A stretch of DNA of 64,000 nucleotides from Stappia sediminis (GCF_009826895.1 NZ_WUMV01000006.1:1-64000), one strand, 5' to 3'. Positions 1 to 9,947 are shown, counted from the stretch's first letter. The notes: a model not told the origin generated them from the sequence alone. Translations and numbers: made by a program.

Positions 1-39
1 GCGGCGGGCCCGGACCGGGGGTCGATCCGGGCCCGCCGC
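1..39 (-). terminator. Probable terminator hairpin downstream of degP
   Basis: Perfect 14-bp arms at 1-14 and 26-39 with an 11-nt loop lie just past the degP stop codon. Any T-tract in the direction of degP transcription would fall left of position 1 and cannot be seen, so termination is inferred from the hairpin and its place only. Confidence 0.55.
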
Positions 40-46
40 CTGCAAG

Positions 47-1582
47 TTAGCCTCGGGACTTGTCGACGGGGAGTGCTACGAAGCGCACCGTCTCGTCGCT
101 CTTGACCCTCAGCAACACCGCTTTTCGGCCTTTCTCGGAGGCAGCGACAACCGCTTCCGCGACATCGCCCGGTGTATTCACCGTCGATCCGGCGACCTCA
201 AGGATCACGTCGCCGGTCTTGAGGCCCTTTTCCGCGGCAGCTCCGTCCGGTGCGACGTCGGTCACGACCACGCCTTCCTCACCGGCACCCATCTCGCTTG
301 CCGGCGCAAGCTCGACGCCGAGGCTTTCGACGATGGCCGTCTTCTCACCGGTCGGCTTGGCGGCGTCCGCACGCTTTTCAGGTTCCGCAAGGCGGCCGAG
401 CGTCACGGAAATGTCCTTTTCCGCACCATCGCGCCAGACCGTGACGTCCACCTTCGAGTCCGGGGCATATTCGGCGATCATCTTGGCCAGCTCGCGCGGG
501 CCTTCCACCTTCTTGCCGTCGACCTTGAGGATCGTGTCGCCGCTCTTGATGCCCGCCTTTTCCGCGGGGCTGTTGTCCTGGGCATCGGCAACGATCGCGC
601 CGCTCGCCTCGGCAAGGCCGACGCTTTCGGCGATATCCTTCGAGACCGGCTGAATGTGTACGCCGAGCCAGCCGCGAACCACCGTGCCGTCGTCCTTCAG
701 GTCAACGACGATGTCTTTGGCGGTCGAAGATGGGATGGCAAATGCAATACCCACATTGCCACCAGACGGCGAGAAGATAGCTGCGTTGACGCCGATCACC
801 TGGCCCTTCACGTTGAAGGCCGGGCCACCGGAGTTACCCCGGTTCACAGGCGCGTCGATCTGGATGAAGTCGTCATAGGGGCCGGCGCCGATGTCTCGGC
901 CGCGTGCCGAGACGATGCCCGCGGTCACCGTGCCGCCGAGGCCGAAGGGGTTGCCGATGGCGACGACCCATTCGCCGACCTGCGGCGCCTCGTCGGCGAA
1001 TTCGACATATTCGAATTTGCGATCGGCATCCACCTTGAGAAGCGCAAGGTCCGTACGATCGTCCGCGCCGATCAGCCGTGCGTCGAATTCGGTTCCATCA
1101 TCCATTACCACCGTGAACTCGGAACCGTTGTCGACGACGTGCTGGTTGGTCACCAGGTAGCCGTCGTCGGAAATGAAGAAGCCCGAGCCCTGCGATTGCT
1201 GCTCGCGCTGCGGTGTGCGCTTCTGCTGCTGTTCCTCACCGCCGAAACGGCGGAAGAAACGGTAAAGCGGATGGTCCTTCGGCAGATCCTCGAAGCCCGG
1301 CATGCCGCCGAAGCCTTCAGGGCCATCGAACGTCATCATGTGCGTGCGCGCTTCGGAGCGGACGCGGACGCTGACGACCGCCGGCTGCACGGCCTTGACG
1401 ACCTCGGAGAAGTTCGCCGGCGCCGGCGCGTCGACACGAACGGGATCGGCAAGAGCAAGCCCTTGCGGGATCATCGTCTGCGCGCTCATGGCGCCAGCCG
1501 CGCCAAGGATCACCGCCCCGGCCAGCAGCGTCTTGCGGCGCTTCTTCAGGCTGTTCGCGGCATTGGAATTGGAAAGTGTCAT
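47..1582 (-). CDS. degP: DegP/HtrA-family periplasmic serine endopeptidase
   Basis: A 511-aa Do-type protease that degrades or refolds misfolded envelope proteins in the periplasm. A basic N-terminus and hydrophobic stretch (about residues 12-45) look like a signal peptide. The trypsin-like domain has the triad H148 (TNQHVV), D178 (RTDLALLKV) and S251 (RGNSGGPAF), and two PDZ domains follow (about 285-375 and 410-505). A Gln-rich loop (QQQK...QQSQGSG) precedes the protease core, as in DegP LA loops. ATG at 1582 is preferred over an upstream in-frame ATG at 1681 because GGAGA lies 8 nt before it and the signal peptide begins there. It lies downstream of the ccm genes and the OsmC fusion on the same strand, 188 nt from the latter, so it probably has its own promoter. 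Confidence 0.95.
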   Translation of the reverse strand: MTLSNSNAANSLKKRRKTLLAGAVILGAAGAMSAQTMIPQGLALADPVRVDAPAPANFSEVVKAVQPAVVSVRVRSEARTHMMTFDGPEGFGGMPGFEDLPKDHPLYRFFRRFGGEEQQQKRTPQREQQSQGSGFFISDDGYLVTNQHVVDNGSEFTVVMDDGTEFDARLIGADDRTDLALLKVDADRKFEYVEFADEAPQVGEWVVAIGNPFGLGGTVTAGIVSARGRDIGAGPYDDFIQIDAPVNRGNSGGPAFNVKGQVIGVNAAIFSPSGGNVGIAFAIPSSTAKDIVVDLKDDGTVVRGWLGVHIQPVSKDIAESVGLAEASGAIVADAQDNSPAEKAGIKSGDTILKVDGKKVEGPRELAKMIAEYAPDSKVDVTVWRDGAEKDISVTLGRLAEPEKRADAAKPTGEKTAIVESLGVELAPASEMGAGEEGVVVTDVAPDGAAAEKGLKTGDVILEVAGSTVNTPGDVAEAVVAASEKGRKAVLLRVKSDETVRFVALPVDKSRG

Positions 1583-1770
1583 GGTCCGGTTCTCCAACAG
1601 GCGTTTGAATTCGGATCTCTTCCAAGAGGTCAGGTCAGGAAATCTGTTGTCCGATGCAGCTTCGTGGGAGCGAAACCACACCGGACAAACCTGATATGGA
1701 GGAGGCCGCCTTACTGCCGCCTGTCGGGCCGATTAAACTTTCGTAATGTGGGCGGGCGCCACCCGGGATC

Positions 1771-3015
1771 TCAATTTCCCGCTGTGCCAGCTTCCTTCGT
1801 CACAACCGCCGCTCCCGCTTCCAATGTCCGGTGAACCGGGCATTTGTCGGCGATTTCCAGAAGCCGTTTGCGTGTATCGGCATCGAGATCGCCTTCGAAC
1901 GCGATTCGGCGCTCGAACCTGTCGATCTTTCCGTCGCGATCCTGCAGGTCTTCCGCGCAATCGCTGCAGTCCTGCGCATGGACCTTGGCATGACTGATCT
2001 CAACGGATACGCGGTCGAGCGGCAGGTTCTTCCTGTCCGCATACATGCGAAGCGTCATGGAGGTGCAGGCGCCGAGCGCTGCCGACAGGAATTCATATGG
2101 CGAGGGTCCGGAGGCGAAGCCGCCGACGGAAACGGGCTCATCGGCAAGAAGCCTGTGCGGTCCGGCCTGTACCATCGCCTGGAACTTGCCAAGCCCCGTT
2201 TCGCGCACCTCGACCACACCTTCCTCGCCAGCATCGGCAGCGGCGTCTTTCAACTCGATGTAACGTCCGGCCCAGGCCGCGATGACATCCGCGGCGTAGG
2301 CCGCATCCTGCTGATTGCTCAAAAGGTGGTCGGCGGTATCGAGCGAAACGAAGCTTTTGGGGTGCTTCGCGGCGACGAAGATCTTGGTCGCGTTTTCGAT
2401 GCCGACCACATCGTCGAGCGGCGCATGAAGCACGAGAAGCGCCTTCTTCAGATGCGACACGCGCATTTCGACGTCATGTGATCGCAAGTCGTCGATGAAC
2501 TGCTTCTGGATGCAGAAATCCCGCCCGGCGAGGGACACCTTCGCTTCCCCGTCATTCTCGATTTCGTCGAGCTTGGCGCCGAAATTGTGCGTGACATGGT
2601 CGGCTTCCGCCGGAGCGCCGATGGTGGCGACCGCCTTCGCCTCGGGAATGTCGGGCGCGACCGCAAGCATCGCCGCCCCCCCCAGCGAATGGCCAATCAG
2701 CAGCTTCGGCGCATCCAGTTTCTCGCGCATGTAATCCGCCGCACGGCGGAGGTCTTCGAGGTTGGAGGTGAAATTCGTCGATCCGAAATCTCCGCCCGAA
2801 CCGCCAAGCCCCGTGAAATCGAAGCGCAGCACCGCAATGCCACGCCGGGTAAGCGCTTCCGCGATCTTTCGCGCCGCCGCCACATCCTTCGAACAGGTGA
2901 AGCAATGTGCAAACAGCGCGTAGGCTTCAACCGCCCCAGTCGGCAGATCGAGCCTTGCGGCCAATTCCGCGCCATGCGCGCCTTCGAAGGTCAGTCTGAT
3001 GGGCTTCGCGCTCAT
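1771..3015 (-). CDS. Alpha/beta hydrolase fused to OsmC-family domain
   Basis: A 414-aa bifunctional cytosolic protein. Residues about 1-250 form an alpha/beta hydrolase, with the nucleophile elbow in GHSLGGAAML and an oxyanion segment around FAHCFTCSKD. Residues about 275-410 form an OsmC/Ohr-like domain whose two reactive cysteines are probably those in GACTSMTLRM and DKCPVHRTLE. OsmC/Ohr proteins reduce organic hydroperoxides; the substrate of the fused hydrolase is unknown. ATG 3015 has AGAGGA 7 nt upstream, better than the ATG at 3048. The gene lies between ccmH and degP, 106 nt from ccmH, on the same strand. The fusion is a known architecture in proteobacteria and not an assembly join. 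Confidence 0.9.
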   Translation of the reverse strand: MSAKPIRLTFEGAHGAELAARLDLPTGAVEAYALFAHCFTCSKDVAAARKIAEALTRRGIAVLRFDFTGLGGSGGDFGSTNFTSNLEDLRRAADYMREKLDAPKLLIGHSLGGAAMLAVAPDIPEAKAVATIGAPAEADHVTHNFGAKLDEIENDGEAKVSLAGRDFCIQKQFIDDLRSHDVEMRVSHLKKALLVLHAPLDDVVGIENATKIFVAAKHPKSFVSLDTADHLLSNQQDAAYAADVIAAWAGRYIELKDAAADAGEEGVVEVRETGLGKFQAMVQAGPHRLLADEPVSVGGFASGPSPYEFLSAALGACTSMTLRMYADRKNLPLDRVSVEISHAKVHAQDCSDCAEDLQDRDGKIDRFERRIAFEGDLDADTRKRLLEIADKCPVHRTLEAGAAVVTKEAGTAGN

Positions 3016-3121
3016 GGCGTTTCCTCTTACGCTGGCTCTGGGTTTCAAGCGCAGATAAGAACGCCGTTTTGCGATTGCGACGCAACCCCGCTCACCGTTT
3101 GGTGAACGGTGCAGGCCCCGC

Positions 3122-3610
3122 TCAGGAGGCGCCTTCGTCGAGAATGCGTTTCAGTTCGCGTTCTTCGTCCGCGCTCAGCGGCGTCGGCTTCGCCTCCCCG
3201 CCGCTATCGCGTTTTCGCCGCTTCCAGGCAAGGAAGATCGCCAGGCCGCCGCCAAGCAGCGCCAACGGCGGCAGGCCCCACAAAAACAGCGTGTGAAGCG
3301 CAAGCCGGGGCTTCAGCAGCACGAACTCGCCGTATCGGTCGACAAGATAGTTCAGCACTTGCCTGTCGCTGTCGCCCGCCTTCAGGCGTTCGCGAACCAG
3401 TATGCGCAGATCCTTGGCCAAAGGCGCATCCGAATCGTCGATCGACTGGTTCTGGCAGACCATGCAGCGCAATTCCGCGGAAAGCTCGCGCGCGCGCATT
3501 TCCAGCTTCGGATCGTCCAGCACCTCATCAGGTTCGACGGCGCGAACGCCGCTCGCGGCGAATACCATAAGCAATGCGCCAAGGAGGAGAGCCGGAACTC
3601 GCATTCCCAT
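3122..3610 (-). CDS. ccmH: Cytochrome c-type biogenesis protein CcmH/CycL
   Basis: A 162-aa thiol oxidoreductase of system I cytochrome c maturation, which helps reduce the CXXCH motif of apocytochrome before heme ligation. It has an N-terminal signal peptide (about 1-24), the family motif LRCMVCQNQS with the CXXC pair, and one C-terminal membrane anchor (about 104-128) followed by a basic cytoplasmic tail. The length is typical of short CcmH (CycL). It starts 12 nt after the ccmF stop, so it is co-transcribed with ccmI-ccmE-ccmF. ATG 3604 is an alternative start. Confidence 0.95.
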   Translation of the reverse strand: MGMRVPALLLGALLMVFAASGVRAVEPDEVLDDPKLEMRARELSAELRCMVCQNQSIDDSDAPLAKDLRILVRERLKAGDSDRQVLNYLVDRYGEFVLLKPRLALHTLFLWGLPPLALLGGGLAIFLAWKRRKRDSGGEAKPTPLSADEERELKRILDEGAS

Positions 3611-3622
3611 CTTCTGTCCTAA

Positions 3623-5608
3623 CTATTCGGCAGGCGCGGCCTGTTGACGCGCTCGTTTCGGCGCGCCGACGCGCAGGCGCCGGTCGCTCAACGAAACCGC
3701 TCCACCTGCGGCCATGACAAGCGTCCCGAGCCAGATCAGCGTCACCAGCGGCTTGTAATAGGCACGCAAGTCCACTCCGCCATCTTCACGCACTTCGCCG
3801 ATGGAAACATAGAGCTGGGAGAACCCGAAAGTCGCGATCGCCGATTCCGTCGTCGGCATCCGCCGCGCCGTATAAAGGCGCTTTGTGGGTTCCAGTTCGC
3901 TCACTTTGGCCCCGCCCGCATAAACGTCGAAATGGGCAACTTCCTCGGTGAAATTCGCGCCGCGCCTCGGGGCGACGCCCTTGAAGATGAGTTCGTAACC
4001 GGAAAGTTCGAAGTTGTCGTCGGGCTGCACGGAGCGGATCGCCTCGGCCTGGAATGCGCTGGTGACAACGATGCCGAGCGCAGTGATGCCAAGTCCCATA
4101 TGGCCGAGCGCGGTTCCCCAGGCGGAGCGTGGCAGGCCGGCAAGCCGCCGCATGCCGGTGGCGATGCCGACATCGCGAAAGCGCGCGCGCGACAGGATTT
4201 CCGAAACCGATCCGGCGATCACCCAAACGGCCAGTCCGACGGCAGGCGCGGCGAGAATGCGCTCTGCGCCCGAAAGCCATGCGGTGACGAGCACCGCAAG
4301 GATCGCGATCCCGAAGGCAATCCAAAGTCTCTGTGCTACCGCCAGAAGGTCGCCCCGCTTCCAGGCAAGATATGGTCCGAAAGGAACCGCGATCAAAAGC
4401 GGGATCATAAGCGGTCCGAACGTCAGGTTGAAGAACGGCGGACCGACTGAAATCTTGTCGTCGGCAATGGCTTCCAGCGCCAGCGGATAAAGCGTGCCGA
4501 CGAAGACGGCCGCACAAGCTGCCGTCAACAGCAGATTGTTGAGGACAAGCGCTCCCTCCCGGCTGACTGGCGCGAAAAGTCCACCTTGTTTCAGCATGGG
4601 AGCGCGCCAGGCATATAGGGTAAGCGAGCCGCCAATGAAGACGCAGAGGATTGCGAGAATGAACACGCCGCGTGCGGGATCCGTGGCGAATGCATGCACG
4701 CTCGTCAGTACGCCCGAGCGCACGAGGAAGGTTCCGAGCAGCGACAGCGAGAAGGTCAGGATCGCAAGCAGGATCGTCCAGATCTTCAGCGCATTGCGCT
4801 TTTCCATGACAAGCGCCGAATGCAATAGCGCGGTTCCCGCGAGCCAGGGCATGAACGAGGCGTTTTCGACCGGATCCCAGAACCACCAGCCGCCCCAGCC
4901 GAGTTCGTAGTAAGCCCAGTAGGACCCCATGGCGATGCCAAGCGTAAGGAACATCCAGGCAAGCAGCGCCCACGGCCTGACCCAGCGCGCCCAGGCTGCA
5001 TCGATCCGCCCGAGGATCAGGGCCGCCACCGCGAAGGAGAAGGTGATCGAAAATCCGACGTAGCCGAGGTAGAGCAGCGGCGGATGGATCGCCAGGCCGA
5101 CGTCCTGAAGGATCGGGTTGAGGTCCTGCCCCTCCGCGGGTGCCGGCTGCAAACGCAGGAACGGGTTCGATGTGATCAGGATGAAAAGCAGGAACGCGGA
5201 AGTCACCCAGCCCTGCACGCCCAACGCCGCGGCGCGCAGGGCTTCAGGCATGCTGCGTCCGAAGGCTGCGACGAGGGCGGCGAAGAAGACGAGGATCAGC
5301 ACCCACAGGAGCATCGATCCTTCGTGGTTTCCCCAAACGCCGGTGATCTTGTAGAGCAGCGGTTTCAGGGAATGGGAGTTTTCATAAACATTCTGGACGG
5401 AGAAATCGGAAGCGAGATAGGCACTCGTCAATGCCGCGAAGGATAACCCGACCAGCAGGAACAGCATGCCGGAGACAGGCCCCGCGACCGCCATCAGCCT
5501 CGCGTCGCCCTTCAATGCGCCATAAACGGGCACGAACGATTGCACCAGCGACAAAACGAGGGCCAGCACCAGGGCATAGTGCCCGAATTCAACGGTCATC
5601 GCCATCAT
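3623..5608 (-). CDS. ccmF: Heme lyase CcmF/CycK
   Basis: A 661-aa polytopic inner-membrane protein that joins heme to apocytochrome c in system I maturation. The heme-handling tryptophan-rich WWD signature is visible as WGGWWFWDPVENASFMPW near residues 233-250, and there are roughly 15 hydrophobic segments along the whole length. The size matches CcmF of other alphaproteobacteria. The gene is third in ccmI-ccmE-ccmF-ccmH, 43 nt after ccmE and 12 nt before ccmH. In-frame ATGs at 5608, 5605 and 5599 leave the exact start uncertain by up to three residues. Confidence 0.96.
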   Translation of the reverse strand: MMAMTVEFGHYALVLALVLSLVQSFVPVYGALKGDARLMAVAGPVSGMLFLLVGLSFAALTSAYLASDFSVQNVYENSHSLKPLLYKITGVWGNHEGSMLLWVLILVFFAALVAAFGRSMPEALRAAALGVQGWVTSAFLLFILITSNPFLRLQPAPAEGQDLNPILQDVGLAIHPPLLYLGYVGFSITFSFAVAALILGRIDAAWARWVRPWALLAWMFLTLGIAMGSYWAYYELGWGGWWFWDPVENASFMPWLAGTALLHSALVMEKRNALKIWTILLAILTFSLSLLGTFLVRSGVLTSVHAFATDPARGVFILAILCVFIGGSLTLYAWRAPMLKQGGLFAPVSREGALVLNNLLLTAACAAVFVGTLYPLALEAIADDKISVGPPFFNLTFGPLMIPLLIAVPFGPYLAWKRGDLLAVAQRLWIAFGIAILAVLVTAWLSGAERILAAPAVGLAVWVIAGSVSEILSRARFRDVGIATGMRRLAGLPRSAWGTALGHMGLGITALGIVVTSAFQAEAIRSVQPDDNFELSGYELIFKGVAPRRGANFTEEVAHFDVYAGGAKVSELEPTKRLYTARRMPTTESAIATFGFSQLYVSIGEVREDGGVDLRAYYKPLVTLIWLGTLVMAAGGAVSLSDRRLRVGAPKRARQQAAPAE

Positions 5609-5651
5609 CGCCCGATGTCACTCCCCATTATTGCCCTTCCGGCCGGTTTTC

Positions 5652-6098
5652 TCAGTTGGCCTTTTTCTCGCCCTGCCAGACGCCCTTGTCCTTCAGCGCC
5701 TCCGCCACTTCCTTGGGCATATAGTTCTCGTCGTGCTTGGCAAGCACCTTGTCGGCATGAAACACCCCGTCGGGCTCCATCATGCCTTCCGCGACCACGC
5801 CTTGCCCTTCGCGAAAGAGATCCGGTAGAAGTCCAATGTAAATCACAGGCACGCTCGCTTCCGTATCGGTCACACTGAAGCGCACCTCCCCGTGGTCGCC
5901 CTTTACGACCGTGCCGTCCTCGACGAGCCCGCCAAGCCTGATGCGGGTTCCCTCAGGTACGGATTTCGCCGCAATATCGGTCGGGCTCTGGAAAAAGACG
6001 ATCTGATCGTTAAGCGCGAAAAGGATAAGTCCGGCGGCGACCACCAGCACGGTGCCGGCGGAAGCGATCAGGGTCAGTCGTCTTTGTTTGCGCGTCAT
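5652..6098 (-). CDS. ccmE: Cytochrome c maturation heme chaperone CcmE/CycJ
   Basis: A 148-aa heme chaperone anchored in the inner membrane by an N-terminal helix (about residues 8-29), with an OB-fold domain in the periplasm. The covalent heme-binding motif is present as H122-D-E-N-Y126, preceded by [10 protein letters not shown]. The family takes heme from the CcmABCD complex and delivers it to CcmF. No ccmABC genes are in this window, so they must lie elsewhere. The gene starts 66 nt after ccmI. Confidence 0.96.
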   Translation of the reverse strand: MTRKQRRLTLIASAGTVLVVAAGLILFALNDQIVFFQSPTDIAAKSVPEGTRIRLGGLVEDGTVVKGDHGEVRFSVTDTEASVPVIYIGLLPDLFREGQGVVAEGMMEPDGVFHADKVLAKHDENYMPKEVAEALKDKGVWQGEKKAN

Positions 6099-6164
6099 CG
6101 CTTCGCTTTCCGTTCACGTGGGCCTTCCGCCGCTTTCATTTCGAGGCGGCGGCCGCCTTGTTCT

Positions 6165-7331
6165 TCATTCCGGTTTCGCCGGCGCGTCTCCCGCACTGCC
6201 CGCAGGCGCAATATCGAGCGCCTGTCGAACCGCTTCCAGTTTCTCCATCGACGCCGGGTCGCCCTCGAAGGAGGACGCGGCGAACTCATAGGTCTTCGCC
6301 GCCTTGTCCTGGCGCCCGAGCACGGAGTACGCGCGGATCAGGCGCACCCATTCTTCGGCGTCTCCGCCCTGGGAGCGCAAGCGCTCGTCAAGGCCCGCCA
6401 CCATGCCTTCGATCATCTGCGTCCGTTCCGCTTCCGACATCTGACCCGCGGCGGCAACATCGCCCGCCGAGGGGCCGGAGCGGGCAAACTTCTGCGGCAG
6501 CTCGCCACCGACCTTTTCAAGTTCGCTCAAAGCTGCCTGGATCCAGGGCTCATTGCCTTGCGCTTCGTCAAGGATCGAACGCCATGCCGCGGCCGCCTCG
6601 TCGTTCTTTCCCTCCTGACCGAGCGCCAGCGCCAGAAAGAACCTTGGCTTGACCGCTCTCGCATCGATCTCCACGGCGCGTTCGAAAGCGGCCCGTGCGT
6701 CAGCGCTGACGATACCCTGGTTCGCCATGGTCAGCGCCTCGCCGAGGTTTGATTGCCGTTCGACCGTCGGACCGAGAATGCGAATGGCGTTTCTGTAGGC
6801 CGTGGCCGCTTCGGCTACCCGGCCCATGCGCATATAGACCGGGGCAAGCACGTCCCAGCCCGTTCCGTCCTGCGGATTGTCGGCAAGGTGGTTTTCCACG
6901 CGCGCGACCAGAAGCGGCAGATCCTGCTGCGTGGGCTTTGCCGCAAGGCGCTGCGCGAGCGGCTGGTCCGGCAGGTTCGGCGTTCCCAGTTCGAGGTAAA
7001 GCCCGATCGTGGCGAGCGGCACGAATACGATCGCCGCCAGCTGGGCAAGGCGGATGGCCCGGCTTGAGCCTGCCCGGTCTTTCGCATTGTCTTCGGACGC
7101 CTTTGCGGCGGCTATCAGACGGCGCGCGATTTCGGCGCGCGCGGCCTCAGCCGACTCATCATCGATGAGACCGCGTTCGAGATCCTTGTCGATTTCGCCG
7201 AGTTGCGCGCGATAGACCTGCGCGTCGTGCGATGGCTGCTCGCCATCGCGCGCGCGCTCCCGTGCCATCGGCACGAGAACGGAAAGGGCCGCAATGGCGG
7301 TCAGAATGGCAAAGACAATCCAGATGATCAT
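6165..7331 (-). CDS. ccmI: Cytochrome c maturation factor CcmI/CycH
   Basis: A 388-aa apocytochrome chaperone. It has two N-terminal membrane helices (about 3-22 and 95-117) enclosing a cytoplasmic loop with the family pattern VYRAQLGEIDKDLERG, then a periplasmic domain of TPR repeats (about 140-300) that hold the C-terminal helix of apocytochrome c. It is the first gene of the ccmI-ccmE-ccmF-ccmH operon. The promoter should lie in the 71 nt before it or further up with the 7403-8848 gene. Confidence 0.94.
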   Translation of the reverse strand: MIIWIVFAILTAIAALSVLVPMARERARDGEQPSHDAQVYRAQLGEIDKDLERGLIDDESAEAARAEIARRLIAAAKASEDNAKDRAGSSRAIRLAQLAAIVFVPLATIGLYLELGTPNLPDQPLAQRLAAKPTQQDLPLLVARVENHLADNPQDGTGWDVLAPVYMRMGRVAEAATAYRNAIRILGPTVERQSNLGEALTMANQGIVSADARAAFERAVEIDARAVKPRFFLALALGQEGKNDEAAAAWRSILDEAQGNEPWIQAALSELEKVGGELPQKFARSGPSAGDVAAAGQMSEAERTQMIEGMVAGLDERLRSQGGDAEEWVRLIRAYSVLGRQDKAAKTYEFAASSFEGDPASMEKLEAVRQALDIAPAGSAGDAPAKPE

Positions 7332-7402
7332 GATCGGCAGAATAGATAGTGTCGCGCTGTTGTTCGCAACAGATCACGACCTGTGACCTGCGGTCGCGGC
7401 TA

Positions 7403-8848
7403 TCATCCAGCCGGGACTTTCGCCACCTTCTTTATCGCAGGCTTTTCCGTCGGTCCAGATTTGACCTCCCCGCCTTCGGCGGCAATGCGCCGGCTGCGGC
7501 GCAGCAAATCGGCGTATTCCTTGCCGAAATAGCTCTCGCAAAGTTCGATTGCGACATCCGCTGCGGCAATATGAACCGCCCTTTTATCCTCCGTCACCTT
7601 CGCCGCATCCGACAGGAGCCTGCGCGTCATGATCTCCAGCGTTTGCTCCACGGTCTGGCGCGTGCGCTTGGTTACTTCGTTGACGGCGAAGCTTTCGGCG
7701 GCGCCGCGCATCATCTGCAGGGTTTCAAGGGATCGCAGCGCATCGTCGACGGCCGCCCGGTCGACCGTCGGCTTTCCGCCATCGCCCATTGGCGGAATTT
7801 CAAGTGCCCGGCGCACCCGCGGGATGGCGCTTTCAAGATCGCCCTTCACGAGGTCCGAAAACTGCCTTCTCGTCTCCGACAGGCGCTTGTGCCAGGCGCC
7901 TCCGCCGGAAAATTCCATATCCCGCTCAAGCTGGCGAACGACCTCGTGATAGCGCGACACGGCCGATGCCATGCCCGTCTCGGCGGAAGGCTTTCTCGCC
8001 AGGATGTGCAGTCTTTCGGTTTCGGAAAGCACCATGTCGATGAAAGCGGAATACGCGCTGTCCGCCAGCCGCTTTTCGTCGTTTGTCCCTGCAAGGCCGC
8101 AGGCCAGCGTCGCAAGGCTTGCCGGGTTGTCGGTGCGGCTCAAAACGGCGGAAGCGATCAGCGCGGCATGCGCGCCTTTCTCATTCATTGCAGCGCGCAC
8201 GCGCTTTGCCGTCGGCCCGTCCCCCTTGCATTCCCAGTCGCTCAACCGCTCGGGCAGGGCATCCAGAAAGGGCACGAACCAGGCTTCCCCCTCGAAAGCC
8301 TCCACCAGGTCGCTCAGGTCCTGAAACGCCCTGTCCCCTCCCACGATCATGGCCATCTGCCGCCGGAATCTGGGATTTTCGGTCGTGTCTTGCAGGAACT
8401 TCCGTATTTCCGGCGTCACCTTGTCGCGGAGCCTTCCTGCGATCGTCGCAGCTTCCGCTTCGCCGGTTTCTTCGCTCAAGATCTTCGCCTGCGCCTCGGT
8501 CACGGCATCCGGGGCGAGGTCGCGTTCCACCAGTGTCCAGATTCCGTTGAGGCTGGACCGGTTGATCCTGCCCTTTTGCTTGTGCGGCAGAAGTTCGTCG
8601 ATAAGAAGCGCCTCGACCGGACGGAAGAACAGCCGCTGCAGCCATTGTGCGCGCGGCTCTCCGCTTACCGCCTCCTTGTCGGAGCGCAGAAGCTCCAGGC
8701 AGGCGTCCAGGATCAGTCGAACGGTCTTGTCCTCGTTCCCCTTCGCACAGCTTTGCTCCAGATTACGCACGAGCATGTCCACCGCCCTTGGCGAGAGGGC
8801 TTCCAGATAGGTGCGGATCTTGTGAACCAGAACGGATCGTTCGGCCAT
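7403..8848 (-). CDS. Conserved hypothetical protein, all-helical
   Basis: I do not recognise a named family. The 481-aa product has no signal peptide or membrane segment and reads as largely alpha-helical, with many charged heptad-like stretches (for example EVVRQLERDMEF and KRTRQTVEQTLEI) and an Ala/Lys-rich tail. It is 71 nt upstream of ccmI on the same strand, so co-transcription is possible. ATG 8848 was chosen because conserved-looking helical sequence begins there; an in-frame GTG at 8881 and an ATG at 8947 are alternatives, none with a clear ribosome-binding site. Confidence 0.75.
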   Translation of the reverse strand: MAERSVLVHKIRTYLEALSPRAVDMLVRNLEQSCAKGNEDKTVRLILDACLELLRSDKEAVSGEPRAQWLQRLFFRPVEALLIDELLPHKQKGRINRSSLNGIWTLVERDLAPDAVTEAQAKILSEETGEAEAATIAGRLRDKVTPEIRKFLQDTTENPRFRRQMAMIVGGDRAFQDLSDLVEAFEGEAWFVPFLDALPERLSDWECKGDGPTAKRVRAAMNEKGAHAALIASAVLSRTDNPASLATLACGLAGTNDEKRLADSAYSAFIDMVLSETERLHILARKPSAETGMASAVSRYHEVVRQLERDMEFSGGGAWHKRLSETRRQFSDLVKGDLESAIPRVRRALEIPPMGDGGKPTVDRAAVDDALRSLETLQMMRGAAESFAVNEVTKRTRQTVEQTLEIMTRRLLSDAAKVTEDKRAVHIAAADVAIELCESYFGKEYADLLRRSRRIAAEGGEVKSGPTEKPAIKKVAKVPAG

Positions 8849-9061
8849 GCGGGTATGCCCGGTTGCTTCGAGTTCAATCACTGATCGTGGCCGGTGCTGC
8901 CGCTCCCGGGCAAATCGCCCGCGCCTGCATCGCGCCGAAGGTGCCATTGTGGCGAGAAAAGCTTAATCAAATCTTCGAAACGAAGGCTAAATTCAGCACG
9001 AGAAGGCCCGAAGAAACGGGCGCATCCGATCCGCGATTTCTTCAGAAACGTCAATAACGAA

Positions 9062-9520
9062 TTAAACTATGGGCTGCCAGGCACCGTCTTCTTCGCGGCA
9101 GGCCGATCCGCGCACCGCGTCTTCCCGCTCGCCGACCCTGACCACATGCGTATAGTCGCGGCAGACGACGTTGTTGACCTGATAGACGGGACCGGCGATC
9201 ACATCACCCGAAGCACCTGAAGAGCGGTTCTCCCAGGCGATCGTTTTGCCCGGGGTCTGCGCGCTGAGCGCACGGTATAGCGCGGTCGCCGCGGCCTGGC
9301 GGTCGGTATCCGTCAGCGCGCCGCCCGTTTCGGTCTTCACAAGGTCGGCCAGCGCCCTGTCGGCATCGTTCTGGGTGATCGGCTCTTCGCGAAAGGCATT
9401 GCCAAGCAATCCGCCGACGACAACGCTGTCGTTGGTGGAGCTTCCCGTTCCTTGCGAGCTCGAACATGCCGCGAGCAAGCTGAGGAGCAAACAGGCAACA
9501 ACAGGTTTAGTCCGCTTCAT
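9062..9520 (-). CDS. Lipoprotein of the 17-kDa surface-antigen type
   Basis: A 152-aa exported lipoprotein. The N-terminus MKRTKPVVACLLLSLLAAC is a lipoprotein signal peptide with lipobox LAAC (Cys19). The mature part has a short glycine-rich segment (VVVGGLLGNAF) and a C-terminal beta-like domain with a conserved pair of cysteines (VCRDYTH and GSACREEDGAW), the layout of RT0821/Lpp0805-type surface proteins. It lies between the 7403-8848 gene and the FeuQ-like gene, on the same strand as both. Its role is unknown; outer-membrane placement is inferred. Confidence 0.85.
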   Translation of the reverse strand: MKRTKPVVACLLLSLLAACSSSQGTGSSTNDSVVVGGLLGNAFREEPITQNDADRALADLVKTETGGALTDTDRQAAATALYRALSAQTPGKTIAWENRSSGASGDVIAGPVYQVNNVVCRDYTHVVRVGEREDAVRGSACREEDGAWQPIV

Positions 9521-9683
9521 TTCACGACCTTGGCTTGATTCCGGCAGGAACCGAAGTGAATTGCATCACATAACGCCGCAAGCGTGCACTCGACTGATTG
9601 AGAGACCAGAAATAGAGGCGCAATGCAAGTTTCGCTTCTCACAAGTTTGTGGCTGAACTGCGTCGCTCCGGCGGAGAAGGCTA

Positions 9684-9947
9684 GGTCACGGACCCATAAA
9701 TAAGGCTGGAATGGCGCTACAAACGGCAAAGAAATGCAAGGAGAAGCGCGTGGAGCGGGTTTGCCACCCGGTCAAGCGCTTCGACGCAGCAGGTCAAAGC
9801 CGTTTTCGCGTCCTTTCAGGATATGGCGGATTTGCCCGGCAACGTCGTTGCAACCCTTTGAAAACCAGACGGTTTCCTGCAGGCTTGCGCCTCGTATGCG
9901 AACAAATCCGCGCATACCATTTCAACCTTATTTATGGGTCCGTGACC
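9684..9947. mobile_element. Small inverted-repeat element (MITE-like), TA-flanked
   Basis: 34-bp inverted repeats at 9681-9714 and 9917-9950 match at 32 of 34 positions (inner mismatches only). Both ends read TA followed inward by GGTCACGGACCC, so a 264-nt element is flanked by TA dinucleotides, the target duplication expected of IS630/Tc1-type transposition. The interior has no transposase ORF; a 79-codon frame across it is not protein-like. It lies between the lipoprotein promoter region and the 3' side of the FeuQ-like gene. Confidence 0.75.
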